A stretch of 64,000 nucleotides of DNA from Fragilariopsis cylindrus CCMP1102 (Eukaryota > Bacillariophyta > Bacillariophyceae > Bacillariales > Bacillariaceae), in assembly GCA_900095095.1 (NCBI GenBank), contig FMBT01000394.1, positions 62,001-126,000 of the forward strand. Reading direction: 5' to 3'. Of the stretch, positions 44,707 through 56,197 are shown one piece after another. Position 1 is the stretch's first letter. Each line of letters begins with the position of its first letter. The translations under genes and the position numbers were made by a program. The notes beneath the pieces were generated by a model. The model was given only the letters and a program-made list of their open reading frames with translations. It was not told the DNA's origin and ran no database searches.

Positions 44707-45717
44707 ATGTGTAACCCAATTGCGAAGATTATTAAGAAACAGAATCCGATGATTGACAATAACGACAATGCAGCCGCTGCTGCTGTTGCAGTTGTTGCAG
44801 TTGCTGCTGTTCCCACCGCAGTAGCATCATCATCCACATTAGAAGGTGATCCTCCTCCTCTTCCTACTACTACTACTGCTAATAATGATAACAGCAGCAG
44901 GCCAGCGAAGGTGAAATCGACAATGCTGCTGCTGTTGCAGTTGCAGTTGCTGCTGTTCCCACCGCGGCAGCAGTGGCAGCATTGTCATCCACATTAGAAG
45001 GCGATCCTACACCTCTACATCCTACTACTACTGCGAATAATGATAACAGCAGCAGCAGCGAAGGTGAAATCGACAAAGATGAAGGCGATGAAGATGATGA
45101 TGATGATGATGATGAAGAAGAAGTAATAGCCAGTACTCCCGTGAACGATAATGTCAATGATAATGTCAATGATAATGTCAATGGAAGTGAGGAAGAAGAT
45201 AATGGGACTACTACTACTGGCGACAACGACCACGATACAGACGACGACGATGATGGGACGACTACTATCGATCGTTCTACTGCTCGTGTCTCCTCCGCTG
45301 CCGCTGCCGCTGCCCGCCGCCGAGTACGCCGATGGGACTAATACGACTTCAACTCCAGCTCCAACTTCAATTGTTGTTGACAACGTCGACAATAATGATG
45401 ATCAAAAGATGACGATTGTCCTCAAGAATAAGAATAAGAATAATTATGATGATGATGAAATCGATAACGGAAACGAGAATGAGAATGAAAAAGACACTAT
45501 AATGATGCTGAATGTTCCGACCGAAGAAGTAGAAGTAGAAGATGGAGACGGAATAGATATCAAAATGAATGATGTTGTTGTCACTCCTACTACTGATACC
45601 ATAGACGACACCACTACTATGGACATCACCACCACTGCTATGGACACAGCCACCACTACTATGGATACGGACACGAACAACACTCCTACCACCACTAATA
45701 TTTCCGTTATGAAAGCA

Positions 45718-45750
<33 letters not shown>

Positions 45751-48618
45751 GCTACTACTACTACTACCACTATGGCCACGGACACGGACACTAATACCAC
45801 ATCCAATAATGTCCCCATTACGGCTCCTACTCCTACTCCAGCTCCTACTCCAACTACTCCCTCCATTACGGCTTCTTGTACTCGTACGCCTACTGCTACC
45901 ATTATTATCCCTGCTACTCCTCCTCACACTACTACCACTACTGGATTACGTGAATATGATATCTTAATGGGAAGAGGATCAGGTCCTAATAGACATTCGG
46001 GTAGGTTTTTTGTTTGGTGTTTTTGTGTTTGTTGTATATTTAAAATGAATCAATCGAATCGTGTATTTCTTTTTCTTTATGATTTCAATTTCCATTTCGT
46101 TTTCAATTTTGTCTTTAAAATCCATAACAATCTAACCTATATACAAAACGTATGTTCTGTGTTTTCGTTTACTACTATTATATATTCATATTCATCCACT
46201 CACTTTACTACAATAGGAAATATTCATTTTCGTGCCATTGTTGGTAAAGTCTTTCTAGAATTTTTAGATCATTCTAATTGTGTTGGTGGTGGTAGTGGTG
46301 TCAGCACTTCTTCTTTTTCTTCTCAGCCGAACAACCTTGCGGCTGCCACTGTTCTTGGTAGTAGTACATCTACACCTATTTCGAATACTACTCCTGCTAT
46401 GCATCCGCATAATAATCAGCATAATCAGCTTACTAGTATTCGACAACAAGTTAAGAACAGTGTTACTACTATTCGACAACAAGTTAAGAGTAATATTATT
46501 AAGAATAATATTGGTAGTAATAATAAGACTAATAATAATCATCATCAACAACAGCAACAGCACCAAAAACTTCGTATTGATCCAACAACAAAGAATCGAT
46601 TAGCACAAGCTGTATTAGATAAGATAACATTGGAAAAAAATGGACGTTTTTTAAGGAAATTATCACGTAAGGAAGTTCATCAAATGTCATCATCATCATC
46701 AACATCAACTAATAATAATAATTCCGGTGTTGTCGGGTCTTCTTCTACTTCAATGGCAGCAGAATCAAAGATGTCAATTCATCATAAGGATATAATTGTT
46801 GTAACAAGGACAGCATCTTCTATATCTCATCACCATGATGGTAATAGTGATGATGATATTGATCATCAGCATCAGCATCCGCATCAGCATCTTGATGATA
46901 AGGATCATCATGGACAAAAGGAAGTTGGTGGAATTATTACGCAAACATTATATTATAAAATGATATCTGAAAAAGAAATCTTGGCTAAGATTAAACAAAC
47001 ATTCCGTTTCTTACGTGATCAACATGATGCCGCAACTGCAACAGCTAATCCTACACCATCTGGTAGTTCATCATTATTATTATCATCTTCAAAATATCAC
47101 GGACATGGACATGGACATGGATTGCACCACAACGGATCATCATTACTATCATCATCGTCCTCCAAGACAAATAATAATACATCATCAAGACGAGTACCTC
47201 ATCATCATGGACTATTACGACAACATCAAGAACGACAAATTCGGGAATTACAAAATATAGCTCAATTACGTACATCAATGGGTATGCCAGTTGGATTAGG
47301 TGGCATGGGCTTATTAGGTGGAATTAGTACTCCTACCAGTAATACTCATTCTCATTCTCATGGTGTTGGTGTTGGTATTGATACTAGTAACATCGCTGCT
47401 GCCACTCATGCTGCATTAATGGCAAAGATGGGTGTTGTTGGTGTTGGTCTTCCTTCTCATCATCCTTCTTCGAACAACAACAGTAATAATCATTCAAATT
47501 TGAACGGTATGATGATGTCAAACGGTATGATGATGAATGCTGGTATGATGATGAACGCCGGCGGTATGAACTCAAATAATAATAGTGCTGTAACAGCAGG
47601 AGGATTAAACCTTAGTGGAGGTGGTGGTATTGGTGGTATTGGTGGCATCGCAACGAATCCTACTACTATCCAGATGGATGGACTACTTAATGGTACTAAT
47701 CATCATCGTAGCTGGGCAGCAAGAAGTAGGCATCAAATGGTCGGTGGCGGCGTTGGTGGTGGTGGCATTCCATCACATCAAACGAATTTGATGGGTGCTG
47801 GTACTACTGGTATTGGTTCACTCTGTGGTCCTAATGATTTATTATTGTCAAGTATAGGAACAACTTCTGTACCGTCACGGATGTTAGTTGATCTTCCTGC
47901 ATCTAAAAGTGTACTACCAATAACATCAACGGGTGGACCGATTCTCTCTCTTCCTTCTTTTCCTCAAGCAGTATCAGCAGTCGCAGCAACAACATCATTA
48001 ATATCAAGTAGTGGTGGAGCTGGTGGTAGTGTTGGTGTTGGTACTGGTGGTGCTGCATCCATTGTGAATGATGGTGCTAGTAAACGTTTACTTGAAGAAT
48101 TGACTTTAAATCGATTAGCTAAATTACGAAAACAAAGTGAAGATACGATTAATGCATTCTTAGCAATTCGTTCAACACCAGCAACAGAAGGGAATGGTGG
48201 TATTGGTACCAATTGTTCTTCATCATCATCGATGTGTGGGGATGTCAGTGGTAGCGGTAGTGCTGCTACTGTCGGAGCAGCAACAACAGGAATGCAACAA
48301 AACCAGAAGACACATCAACAGATAGAGCAACAGGAACAACTGCGTAGTATTATGAATAATGCACCTACTGGATTCGGACCAGCAAATAATGATGACCCTA
48401 ACGGACCATCAAATAATGCTGCATTATCAAACACCACCAACGATGTTTTTAGTAACAGTGTTAACTTAGATTTGATGATGAGTGCTTTGGCTGGTAGTAG
48501 TGGTAATAATAAACGTTTACTATCATTCGGATCGCCAATGGAGGGTACAACAAATACACAGCTTTCATCTTTTTTTCTACAAAAATTAAACAATAGTAAC
48601 AAGAGTAGGTATTGGTAG
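44707..48618 (+). CDS. Large DUF6824 protein with low-complexity flanks
   Basis: A DUF6824 domain is split by a 216-bp intron (46001-46216, GTAGGT...ATAG, length divisible by three). It reads EYDILMGRGSGPNRHSG|NIHFRAIVGK, then TKNRLAQAVLDKI, KNGRFLRKL and ILAKIKQTFRFLRDQ. A long N-terminal Asp/Thr/Ala/Asn region precedes it, and about 600 residues rich in Gly, Ser, Asn and Met follow, ending SSFFLQKLNNSNKSRYW. The N-terminal part needs two frame changes (near 44907 and 45320) to join MCNPIAKIIKKQ... to AEYADGTNTTSTPAP; this lies inside a duplicated STLEGDP...TTTANNDNSS segment. The frame from 45151 on is open. Domain function is unknown; the MGRG motif is intact. Confidence 0.7.
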
Positions 48619-49852
48619 TTTTTTTTCACGAACTTAACAGCAAGAACAAGACACAAGAACAAGACACAAAATACAAGACGATGCTATGACACATACTGTA
48701 CCTCAATAGAACGGGCATCTAGAACTTTTTGAAAATTTAACGGAGTCTCTACTGAAGACTCTTACTTCTAGATCGTCGAACTCGATCCTTGGTTTATATG
48801 TCGAGATATGGTTGTATATTCGAAAGAGATGATACATCGATTGCATATAAACCATTTCGTCACAACAAAAACAAGAACAAGAACACAAAACAAGGATAAG
48901 AGCAAACATCAACCTTTTCCCTTCCACCTATTTTAAATTTCGAACTATACAATAACTAACCTATCGAGATAACACGGTGATGATAATTACATTTTTCATT
49001 GAAACATTCCACATTCCACACATATAAACTATATGTCATTTTTGACCTGAATATAAAGTCTTCGAACTTCTACACACACGCAAACTCACACTGACATAAA
49101 CATGAAACAAATGAAAAAACCCCAATGAATATTTACGATTTTACGATCTACTATTATTAAAGTGAATGCTTTGATTATAGGCCAAACAGTATGGTAGCCA
49201 TAACAATTCATTCACTCTCTGGTAAAAATAAATTGCTTGTGAACCCCAACAATACGGTCGGAATGGAAGGAACGGAAATGGAAGAGGCAGGCTTCACAAG
49301 CAAACCGATCACTGCTCGGTGTGTCCGGCAGGGGCGGATCGATTTATTTTACCAAGCGAATAACCTGTCTGATGAGATACAGAAGACCAGGTAGAATGCA
49401 ACAGCAACAAACAGACGCGCAGCGAACAACAAATTAGAGAATACTCTACAGCTACGACAGACAGCTGAATACAGTTAATATTTAAATATGCATGTTATTA
49501 TAGTATCATTTAAATTATCACAACTTTTTTTGTCTCTAAGTTAGTGCTATTTATATTATTTACCTACTGTAGTTAATCATTTCGTCGTGACCGTAACGTA
49601 CAAGTACCATGGACAAGTTACATTTTAGCTTCGGACCTACCAGTACTTATTGTACGAGTAAGTACTACCGTAGCTTTTATAACACAAATGGCTAAATCTC
49701 ACAAATAATAAAATAAACTAGCATTTTGACTTCAATAAAAATACTGTAAATTGATGTCGAGCTTTTTTCAGTTTCCTGAGATCGAACCACACTACTACTG
49801 TTTATTTTAACGTATAAATACTTGCAGCTTGCTATATACACGCTATTACCCA
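48619..49852. other. Intergenic region, 1.2 kb
   Basis: Convergent spacer, AT-rich. One stretch (49190-49395) is richer in GC than its surroundings and has a 67-codon ORF without recognisable features. Confidence 0.5.
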
Positions 49853-50683
49853 CTAGTAAACCAGAGATAATAACATAGCGGCGGTCACGCCCACAAAAGA
49901 AGAGGCTGTATAGAAAGTAGTTGACAACAACGACGAAGACGACGATGATGATATACCATTAGCAGCTGTATTCGTAATTGGCTCATTACAAATAAGTTCA
50001 TCAGCAGCTTCACCTGATTCAGCAATATTACAACCGAATTCATCACAAATTTCATCATAATCATGATATGCAACCTCAATAGTCCAACTTAATGTATCTT
50101 TTGGACATTTATCATGCACTGCTTTAATACGACGAAAACTACTAGCACAATCTGTGCTTGAACAATCTGATAAACAATTTGAATCATTTACAATTGTTTG
50201 ATACGCATCATCAACACCACCACCATCCATTGTACAATCAACGGGTGGACATTTCCTTGCATCCAAATCAAATTTTGGATTAATTAAACAATGATTTGTA
50301 CATGATTCCTCATAAATATGTATAACACGTTCAATTGTTTCTGGTACTTCTTCATGATAACAAAAATCATGATGAGATTGAATAATTAGAAAATTCTTTA
50401 CACAATCTGGATTAGAATTGCATACTGAAGAAGAAGATGATGATGATGATGATGGCGATGAACAATCATTGATTTCTAATACACCAACTGCTGCTAACAT
50501 GGCATCTTGATTTGAACAATCAATATTAAAACTTAGTCGTTGTGCTTCACAAGCACATGTTTTACCACTACCATCATCAGTATTAGCGCCATCAACGACG
50601 ACGATAGCAGTAGAAGATGATGATAGTGATAACAGTAACAACAATGCTACTCTGGCGATAATATCAGCGATAGAAGATTTCAT
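49853..50683 (-). CDS. Secreted Cys-rich protein, probably GPI-anchored or C-terminally membrane-attached
   Basis: The 276-residue protein has an N-terminal signal peptide (about residues 1-33) and a C-terminal hydrophobic tail after a Ser run (FVGVTAAMLLSLVY), the layout of a GPI-anchored surface protein. Two related Cys-rich repeats are visible: ACEAQRLSFNIDCSNQDAM...IIQSHHDFCYHEEVPETIE...CTNHC, and CLSDCSSTDCASSFRRIKAVHDKCPKDTL...EICDEFGC. The HHDxC/HDxC-P pattern resembles the extracellular domain that precedes ZIP transporters in some stramenopiles as I recall, so metal binding is a possibility; no ZIP helices are present here. No intron. Confidence 0.6.
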   Translation of the reverse strand: MKSSIADIIARVALLLLLSLSSSSTAIVVVDGANTDDGSGKTCACEAQRLSFNIDCSNQDAMLAAVGVLEINDCSSPSSSSSSSSSVCNSNPDCVKNFLIIQSHHDFCYHEEVPETIERVIHIYEESCTNHCLINPKFDLDARKCPPVDCTMDGGGVDDAYQTIVNDSNCLSDCSSTDCASSFRRIKAVHDKCPKDTLSWTIEVAYHDYDEICDEFGCNIAESGEAADELICNEPITNTAANGISSSSSSSLLSTTFYTASSFVGVTAAMLLSLVY

Positions 50684-51040
50684 CCTTTCTTTTTGCTTTT
50701 GCTTTCTGTTTTATTCTTATATTTATACTCCAATACAATACTGTATCACTATATAATTTGTAAGTGCTGTGAATGCTGTAGTAAAAGGCTATAACACTGT
50801 ATAGAATAATGTTCAAAATTAATGATGTTACCGGTACGACGTGTGGGTTATTTATAGTAAAATAGGCCAAATGAAAAGGAATAAAAGTAAAAGATAAAGG
50901 GACAGCACTATGCTACTACGTACATACCTACGGCACTGTAGTTCATTATTATTTGATTTGCATTTTTCCTACTCAATTGATTTATTCATCGTAAAATATT
51001 CGTATTGGCCTCTCCCTAATTAAAAAAGGCCATTTTTGCC

Positions 51041-51109
51041 AATTTCTTTGTTGATATAAATATAAGGCCATTAAAAAACGAAATTTTTAATTTTCTACTA
51101 AAACGTGGC
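51041..51109. repeat. 69-bp direct repeat, upstream copy
   Basis: Begins AATTTCTTTGTTGATATAAA and ends AAAACGTGGC; identical to 51890-51958. Confidence 0.95.
51055..51067 (+). promoter_or_regulatory. TATA-like box of the SHOCT-like gene
   Basis: TATAAATATAAGG lies 118 bp before the ATG inside the upstream direct repeat. The same motif recurs at 51904-51916 in the downstream copy, where no gene follows. Confidence 0.4.
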
Positions 51110-51184
51110 AGACAAAAACAAAAGACAACGAACACAACACAACACAACACAAGAACAAAAGACACCCAAAGCAACTACACAAAC

Positions 51185-51880
51185 ATGTCATCCGCAAGAA
51201 TAGAGTTAACAAGTGGCACATGTTGTGGCAGCGCTGGTAGTATTGACCAAACAAAACCAGCCATCCTACAGCCTTACTTGCAGGACCGTGAATGGGAGAA
51301 GTTTTGCAGCAAGATAGACGCGGCACTCCAGCCAGCAAACACTGCCAAGACTATTTCCATGGGTATTTTTGGTGTTACCTTTATCATATTTCTTGGTGTC
51401 ATGCTCTCTGGCTTTTTATCCATGGGCCTAGAGGACACTCCAATTTTTGGCCTGCCAGCTGTAATGATGGTGGTGGTATTCATATCCTTTGCTTGCTATT
51501 TTTGTGTGATGTGTGCAGTCAAGGCGAAAATGCAACAGATTTGCCAGAGCATTTCCCACTATCACCCTCAGTTGAGCTTCCATGTCCGTTCTGAACGATA
51601 CCGTGGTGGGCGCAATAATTCCTACACAACCCAATACATCGCGGTGTCCATTAACAATACTGGCAACAATGTGCCCAACAACAACAACAACAACAACACC
51701 GGCAATAATAATCACAATACAGAAATTCCCATGGCACAGGCAGATGCAATTTGTGTTGCTGATTCCACTGCTCACGCTTCTTCGCCTGCGGAACGGCTGG
51801 CAGAGTTAGACAAAATGAAATACAGCTTGACCACAGGAGAATTTGAAACGAAGCGAGCTCAGATTCTCGATTCCGTATAA
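51185..51880 (+). CDS. Two-helix membrane protein with C-terminal SHOCT-like motif
   Basis: The 231-residue protein has two adjacent membrane helices (about residues 57-80, SMGIFGVTFIIFLGVMLSGF, and 91-113, AVMMVVVFISFACYFCVM) in a hairpin. A loop, an Asn-rich linker and a C-terminal ERLAELDKMKYSLTTGEFET (then KRAQIL) follow, matching the SHOCT pattern (short oligomerisation helix pair). SHOCT segments usually help proteins oligomerise; the overall function is unknown. Codons end in C or G more often than in neighbours, with a clean CA-rich leader, which may mean high expression. A perfect 69-bp repeat brackets the gene, the second copy starting nine bases after the stop. Confidence 0.7.
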   Translation: MSSARIELTSGTCCGSAGSIDQTKPAILQPYLQDREWEKFCSKIDAALQPANTAKTISMGIFGVTFIIFLGVMLSGFLSMGLEDTPIFGLPAVMMVVVFISFACYFCVMCAVKAKMQQICQSISHYHPQLSFHVRSERYRGGRNNSYTTQYIAVSINNTGNNVPNNNNNNNTGNNNHNTEIPMAQADAICVADSTAHASSPAERLAELDKMKYSLTTGEFETKRAQILDSV

Positions 51881-51889
51881 GATAATTAA

Positions 51890-51958
51890 AATTTCTTTGT
51901 TGATATAAATATAAGGCCATTAAAAAACGAAATTTTTAATTTTCTACTAAAACGTGGC
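51890..51958. repeat. 69-bp direct repeat, downstream copy
   Basis: Identical to 51041-51109, including the TATA-like motif. Sequence beyond it (from 51959) does not resemble the SHOCT-like gene. Confidence 0.95.
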
Positions 51959-53288
51959 TAGTAAATAAATTGTAAAAAGAGGACAAAAAAAAAACCTTCT
52001 CTGATGCGATGATAGTAGCGTCCATGCTGTAATTAGATTGATTGAACAAATGAATGAATGAATCAATCAATCAATCAGGCGCTATTACAGTACTACCTCC
52101 TCTTGCGAGCGATCAATCAATATCTTGTTCCAGTTTTTATAGAAAAAGCATTACTATAGCTAGCTAGTAGAGAGATGAAATATTAGGTATGGCATGCATG
52201 CATGCATGTGCAGCATGCGGTCAACATGAAATATGAGTATTACAGTGCGTACACTCCTCATCTTAAAGAGCAGCGTAGAGTAGAGCAGTATTTTATTTTA
52301 TTTTTATAAATGGTAATATAAATATACTATCCTGTTATAAAAAGTACATTGTAGCTGGTTAGGTAACTGCATAATAATAGTAGGAATATGACAATGCAGT
52401 AGACGATGTTCGTCTTTGCTATGATATTAACAGTACAAGTAGAAGTATTATAGGCTACCGTTAGCACTAGTCGATATTTTGTTTGTTATTTTGTTTGGGG
52501 AGCTCTTGTCACGTGCGTGTGATTTTTTGCGTTGTATTCGCTTTTACGTATCACAGATAGTGATTACGTCGTACTGTAGCGAATGAATGAATGAGTGAAT
52601 CGAATCAATCCTTTTTTAGTGGCGGATTTAGAGAAAATCGGTTCTCCTAAAACATAGTTTTAAAATGAGAGCGGTAATAATTTATCATTGCTACAGTACG
52701 TATGTGTGATTGATTTAGATAGGGGAAAGAATAATGTCATAATTAAATAACAGTATGTGAGATTGATTAGTTAGGAGAGAGAGTATTGACATAAATTTAA
52801 ATAACATTTTCTTTTTTGCGCGGTTTTTAAAATACTTAGTACCATCACATTTTTCAAGTCCTTAATTTACCACATCACAAATTTGAAAAGAAGTTCATAA
52901 TGATCTATGTGTGACTGATTAGTTAGATGACAAAACGTTGTCTTTCTCGCACACGCCAATAGTTTCAAAAACGAAGCATTGATAGGGGGAGGGAGGGAGG
53001 GAGGGAGGGAGGGAGGGAGGGAGGAACGGAAAAATTTCAAACCTTTCATCTCTCTAAATACGATAGTACATTGTAGTTTTCCTACCGTAGCTAAGCTATT
53101 AGGCAAGAGTCAAGAAAGATACAGTAGGATAGAAGATAAAGCATAGTGTATGTATATAGTAAAAACAAGAATGTTTAATTATATTTATATTATGTTATAT
53201 TATGTTGTATTTTAGCAGCACATGCTAGTAGCTTGTATTGCAGTAGCCTTTGTATTTCATTTCATTTGATATATCTCTATTTTCTTCT
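51959..53288. other. Intergenic region, 1.3 kb
   Basis: No gene recognised. It includes AATGAATGAATCAATC runs (about 52049), a GCATGCATGC run (52193), a (GGGA)n tract at 52985-53024 and (TTATATTATG) repeats near 53185. Confidence 0.55.
52985..53024. repeat. GGGA tetranucleotide microsatellite
   Basis: About ten GGGA units; G-rich strand could form a G-quadruplex. Confidence 0.9.
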
Positions 53289-54473
53289 TTATTTTTCCTC
53301 TTCCTCATCAGTACACATTACTTTATGCAATAGGGTACATTCAATTGAACTAAGTATACTATCCATTTGAAAATCAAAACAACCGCCACTACCATGGTTG
53401 GTTTTGGGAGGAGAAAGAGGAGGAGGATGATAGATTGTACTAGTCGGTGATGATGACGACGATGACGATGATGATGATAGTGGCTTGTTATTGTTGTTAC
53501 TGTTGCTACTACTTCTGCTGTCTCGTGTGAACTCTGATTCATCATAAAAATCAAGAATATTTTTCTTAATTGTTGTTGCTGTTGGAATTAATGTACCAGT
53601 TGATATTCGTTGTTTCATCTGGTGATTATTATTATTATTATTGTTATTATTATTTTTAGTATCGGGATCAGCAGCAATACACAAATCACCATGATGTTGT
53701 AGTTGTGGTTGCGGTTGCTCTATTTGCTGCTGTTGACACACAGAGGCAGACGAAGGAGAAGACGACGAAGACAAAGACTTAGATGTTGTTGTTGTACCAA
53801 ATGAAACAATAATCGGTGATCGTCCAATTTTTGTGGCAATTGTTTCAACTGATAATCCGAAACAACCTGCTACTACTGCACCTCGTCGACGCCGAGCACG
53901 AGCATTTCTTCTTTCTGGTAACCATTCTTGATACGTAACTATATCATTTTCATTTAAAAATAAAGGAGACTCGACATTATCGTCATCGTCATCGTCATGA
54001 TTGTTTCCATTTTCATTTAACAAGAGATCATCATTGATATTCTCGTTTTCGTCTTCGTCGTCTTTCTTCGTCCCAATTTTTCCTTGAGGAGGATAAGGAA
54101 TAGTATCAGCTTGTAGTTCTACTCCTTGTTGTTGTTCTACTCCTCCATCTATTATTGACGACATCAGCGATGATACGACTACTATAGGTGAATGTGGGGA
54201 ATGTTCCTTTACAGCGACGAGGGAATTACTATTATCATCATCGTCATCATCGTCATCATCGTCATCATCGTCATCGTTGACGTGTAGGGAATGAGAATGA
54301 TTATCGATATAATCAACAGGCTTACAGGCAGCTAAACCGTCTGTTAATGCAATTGGATAACAATCGAATCCCTCTACTGCTCCACATCCACCTGCTGTTT
54401 CATCTACTGCTGGTACTATATTGACATGACGACGTTGTTCTGAATTATTCCCTTCTAAGGGCAACGACGACAT
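53289..54473 (-). CDS. Hypothetical acidic, low-complexity protein
   Basis: The 394-residue uninterrupted ORF is not recognised. It has a 15-residue Asp run, Asn and Ser runs, and two less biased blocks. The first is NDIVTYQEWLPERRNARARR with RRGAVVAGCFGLSVETI following; the second is the C-terminal GSGGCFDFQMDSILSSIECT. The basic RNARARRRRG could be a nuclear localisation signal. There is no signal peptide or membrane segment. The two ordered blocks and normal codon use support a real gene. Start is the first ATG; no intron needed. Confidence 0.5.
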   Translation of the reverse strand: MSSLPLEGNNSEQRRHVNIVPAVDETAGGCGAVEGFDCYPIALTDGLAACKPVDYIDNHSHSLHVNDDDDDDDDDDDDDDNSNSLVAVKEHSPHSPIVVVSSLMSSIIDGGVEQQQGVELQADTIPYPPQGKIGTKKDDEDENENINDDLLLNENGNNHDDDDDDNVESPLFLNENDIVTYQEWLPERRNARARRRRGAVVAGCFGLSVETIATKIGRSPIIVSFGTTTTSKSLSSSSSPSSASVCQQQQIEQPQPQLQHHGDLCIAADPDTKNNNNNNNNNNHQMKQRISTGTLIPTATTIKKNILDFYDESEFTRDSRSSSNSNNNNKPLSSSSSSSSSSPTSTIYHPPPLSPPKTNHGSGGCFDFQMDSILSSIECTLLHKVMCTDEEEEK

Positions 54474-56197
54474 TACAGTAATGAGCCAGTACCGTACTAT
54501 AGTGTTATAGTATTGTACTGAGTGAGAGATAGACCGGGCAGGTTTATTGTAGCTATGTCTGTACTAAAGTTACTATACTGAATGTAAAAATAATGAGAGA
54601 ATAAGACAGTCTCGTGGTGTTGCCGCATGTCATTTATGTGTAGGACACGTGCTCTAATATTATTGTAACATTTGAATGCCGTGTGCCATTCTGTTCCTTC
54701 TACCCTAACCCTCAACGACGCAATGCAATATTGTACGACAACCGTCGTTCAAGTCGCCATGTGTATGCCATCTGCTATTGTACTCCTCTGATTTTTTTCT
54801 GTGTGTTTACAAATTATTTTCATTTAGATGATTTTTTTTGTGGTAAATTGTGTGAGCCTAGCTGTACTTAGTGAGTTCAAATCGAATGGATCACGTTGTT
54901 AAAAATCACTTAATGGAAGGATGGTTTTACTCGGATTGACGAACGTAATTAATTTTTATTTTTGAAATTACTTAACTGGATCTAAGCTCTGCAACTTCTT
55001 TTACGTCGTTTGATAGAGCCAGTCTTCTAATATTTCCTAAGTAAAATAGGGCCCAATATATGAAAGAGCGCTCTGAGCGCGCCAAAAAATTAACAAAAAA
55101 CCCTTTGTCCTTTATTTTTGCTTTATGACAATCTACTCGCCGACATGTGACGTAACTTTGTCAGCGACCCGAAATACAAAAATAAAAATAACACTACTTT
55201 TGTACTCCTGTACTACCATGCCATATGCAATACAGGTACATCTAATGAGTTTTAACTCAATTTTACTACCGTGAACTACATAAACGGTTGGTAGTTGGAA
55301 ATTGATGTGAGTAGAGGTCAAATTGTTTACTCATTCTTGTACTCAAACAGTTTTTGCAAAGCAGCCTAGCATACCCTAAGAAGAACATCAAAAGCCAGTT
55401 GTCAGGACCATCTTCCGCTCGGCAAGTTCAAAAAAATTGTCTGGAAAAAATAAAATCACCGGACCACAATTTTCGCGCGGTAAAAATATATGACCAATCT
55501 TGTTTAGCAATTATTAAGCATTGGTCATAATTAAGCATCACTAAGCAATTGGCGATAATATTTCTATTTTCTTTGGGCCTGATTTACACATATATGGCCG
55601 TATCAAAAAGTTATCTTGCAAGACAAGGAAATTGTCGAAATATATCCATAATGACTTAAAGTTATTAAATAGCGGTTCGGAAAATATGATTGTTTGTTCT
55701 TTTTAAGGATCGTTTGAAAGCTCGATGAGGAGAGCGCATTCGCTTCCGTTCGATATATCATTGCTGTGATGTCAGTTCCTTGATTAGACATAAGCTGTTT
55801 TTGTAACGACACAATACAATCTCCGTTTAGGGATCGTTTGAAAGCTCGATGGGCAGAGCGCATTCGCTTCCTTTTGAAGTCATTGCTGTGATGTCAGCTC
55901 CTTGATTAGACATTAGCTGTTTTTGTAACGACACATTACATCTCCGTAACCTGAGAGAAGCATACATTGTAACGGTGGAATACGGTCATCTTTTGTGTTG
56001 CAATCTAACAATCTAAATTACTGGTACATTATTCCGTACAATTGCAATTCCTCATAAAAAATTAAATTTCGTTTCTCCATAAAGATACATACATTATCGC
56101 GCACATTTCGAATCGAATCAAGAATCGAATCGAAAAAGCACAATAAACAAAGACATACAAAACAAACAAGAAAAAAACACCCAACTTTTTGACCAGC
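54474..56197. other. Intergenic region, 1.7 kb
   Basis: No gene recognised. It holds a tandem duplication (55707-55948) and a copy of TTTTCTTTGGGCCTGATTTA near 55567 that is related to 11622. The last 50 bp, rich in AAACAAAC, look like the leader of the next gene. Confidence 0.55.
55707..55948. repeat. Tandem duplication, about 120-bp unit
   Basis: GGATCGTTTGAAAGCTCGAT begins units at 55707 and 55831. Units share CATTGCTGTGATGTCAG, TTGATTAGACAT and TGTTTTTGTAACGACACA with a few differences and one short gap. Confidence 0.9.

Larger units (their letters stand above)
50684..51184. other. Divergent intergenic region with promoter of the SHOCT-like gene
   Basis: 501 bp, AT-rich. It contains copy 1 of a 69-bp direct repeat with a TATA-like motif, and a CAACAC-rich probable 5' UTR directly before the next ATG. 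Confidence 0.55.

Noticed and set aside
49191-49394. 67-codon ORF in a GC-richer patch, or a structured RNA
   Set aside because: No recognisable protein pattern and no match by eye to 5S, U-snRNA or SRP RNA motifs.
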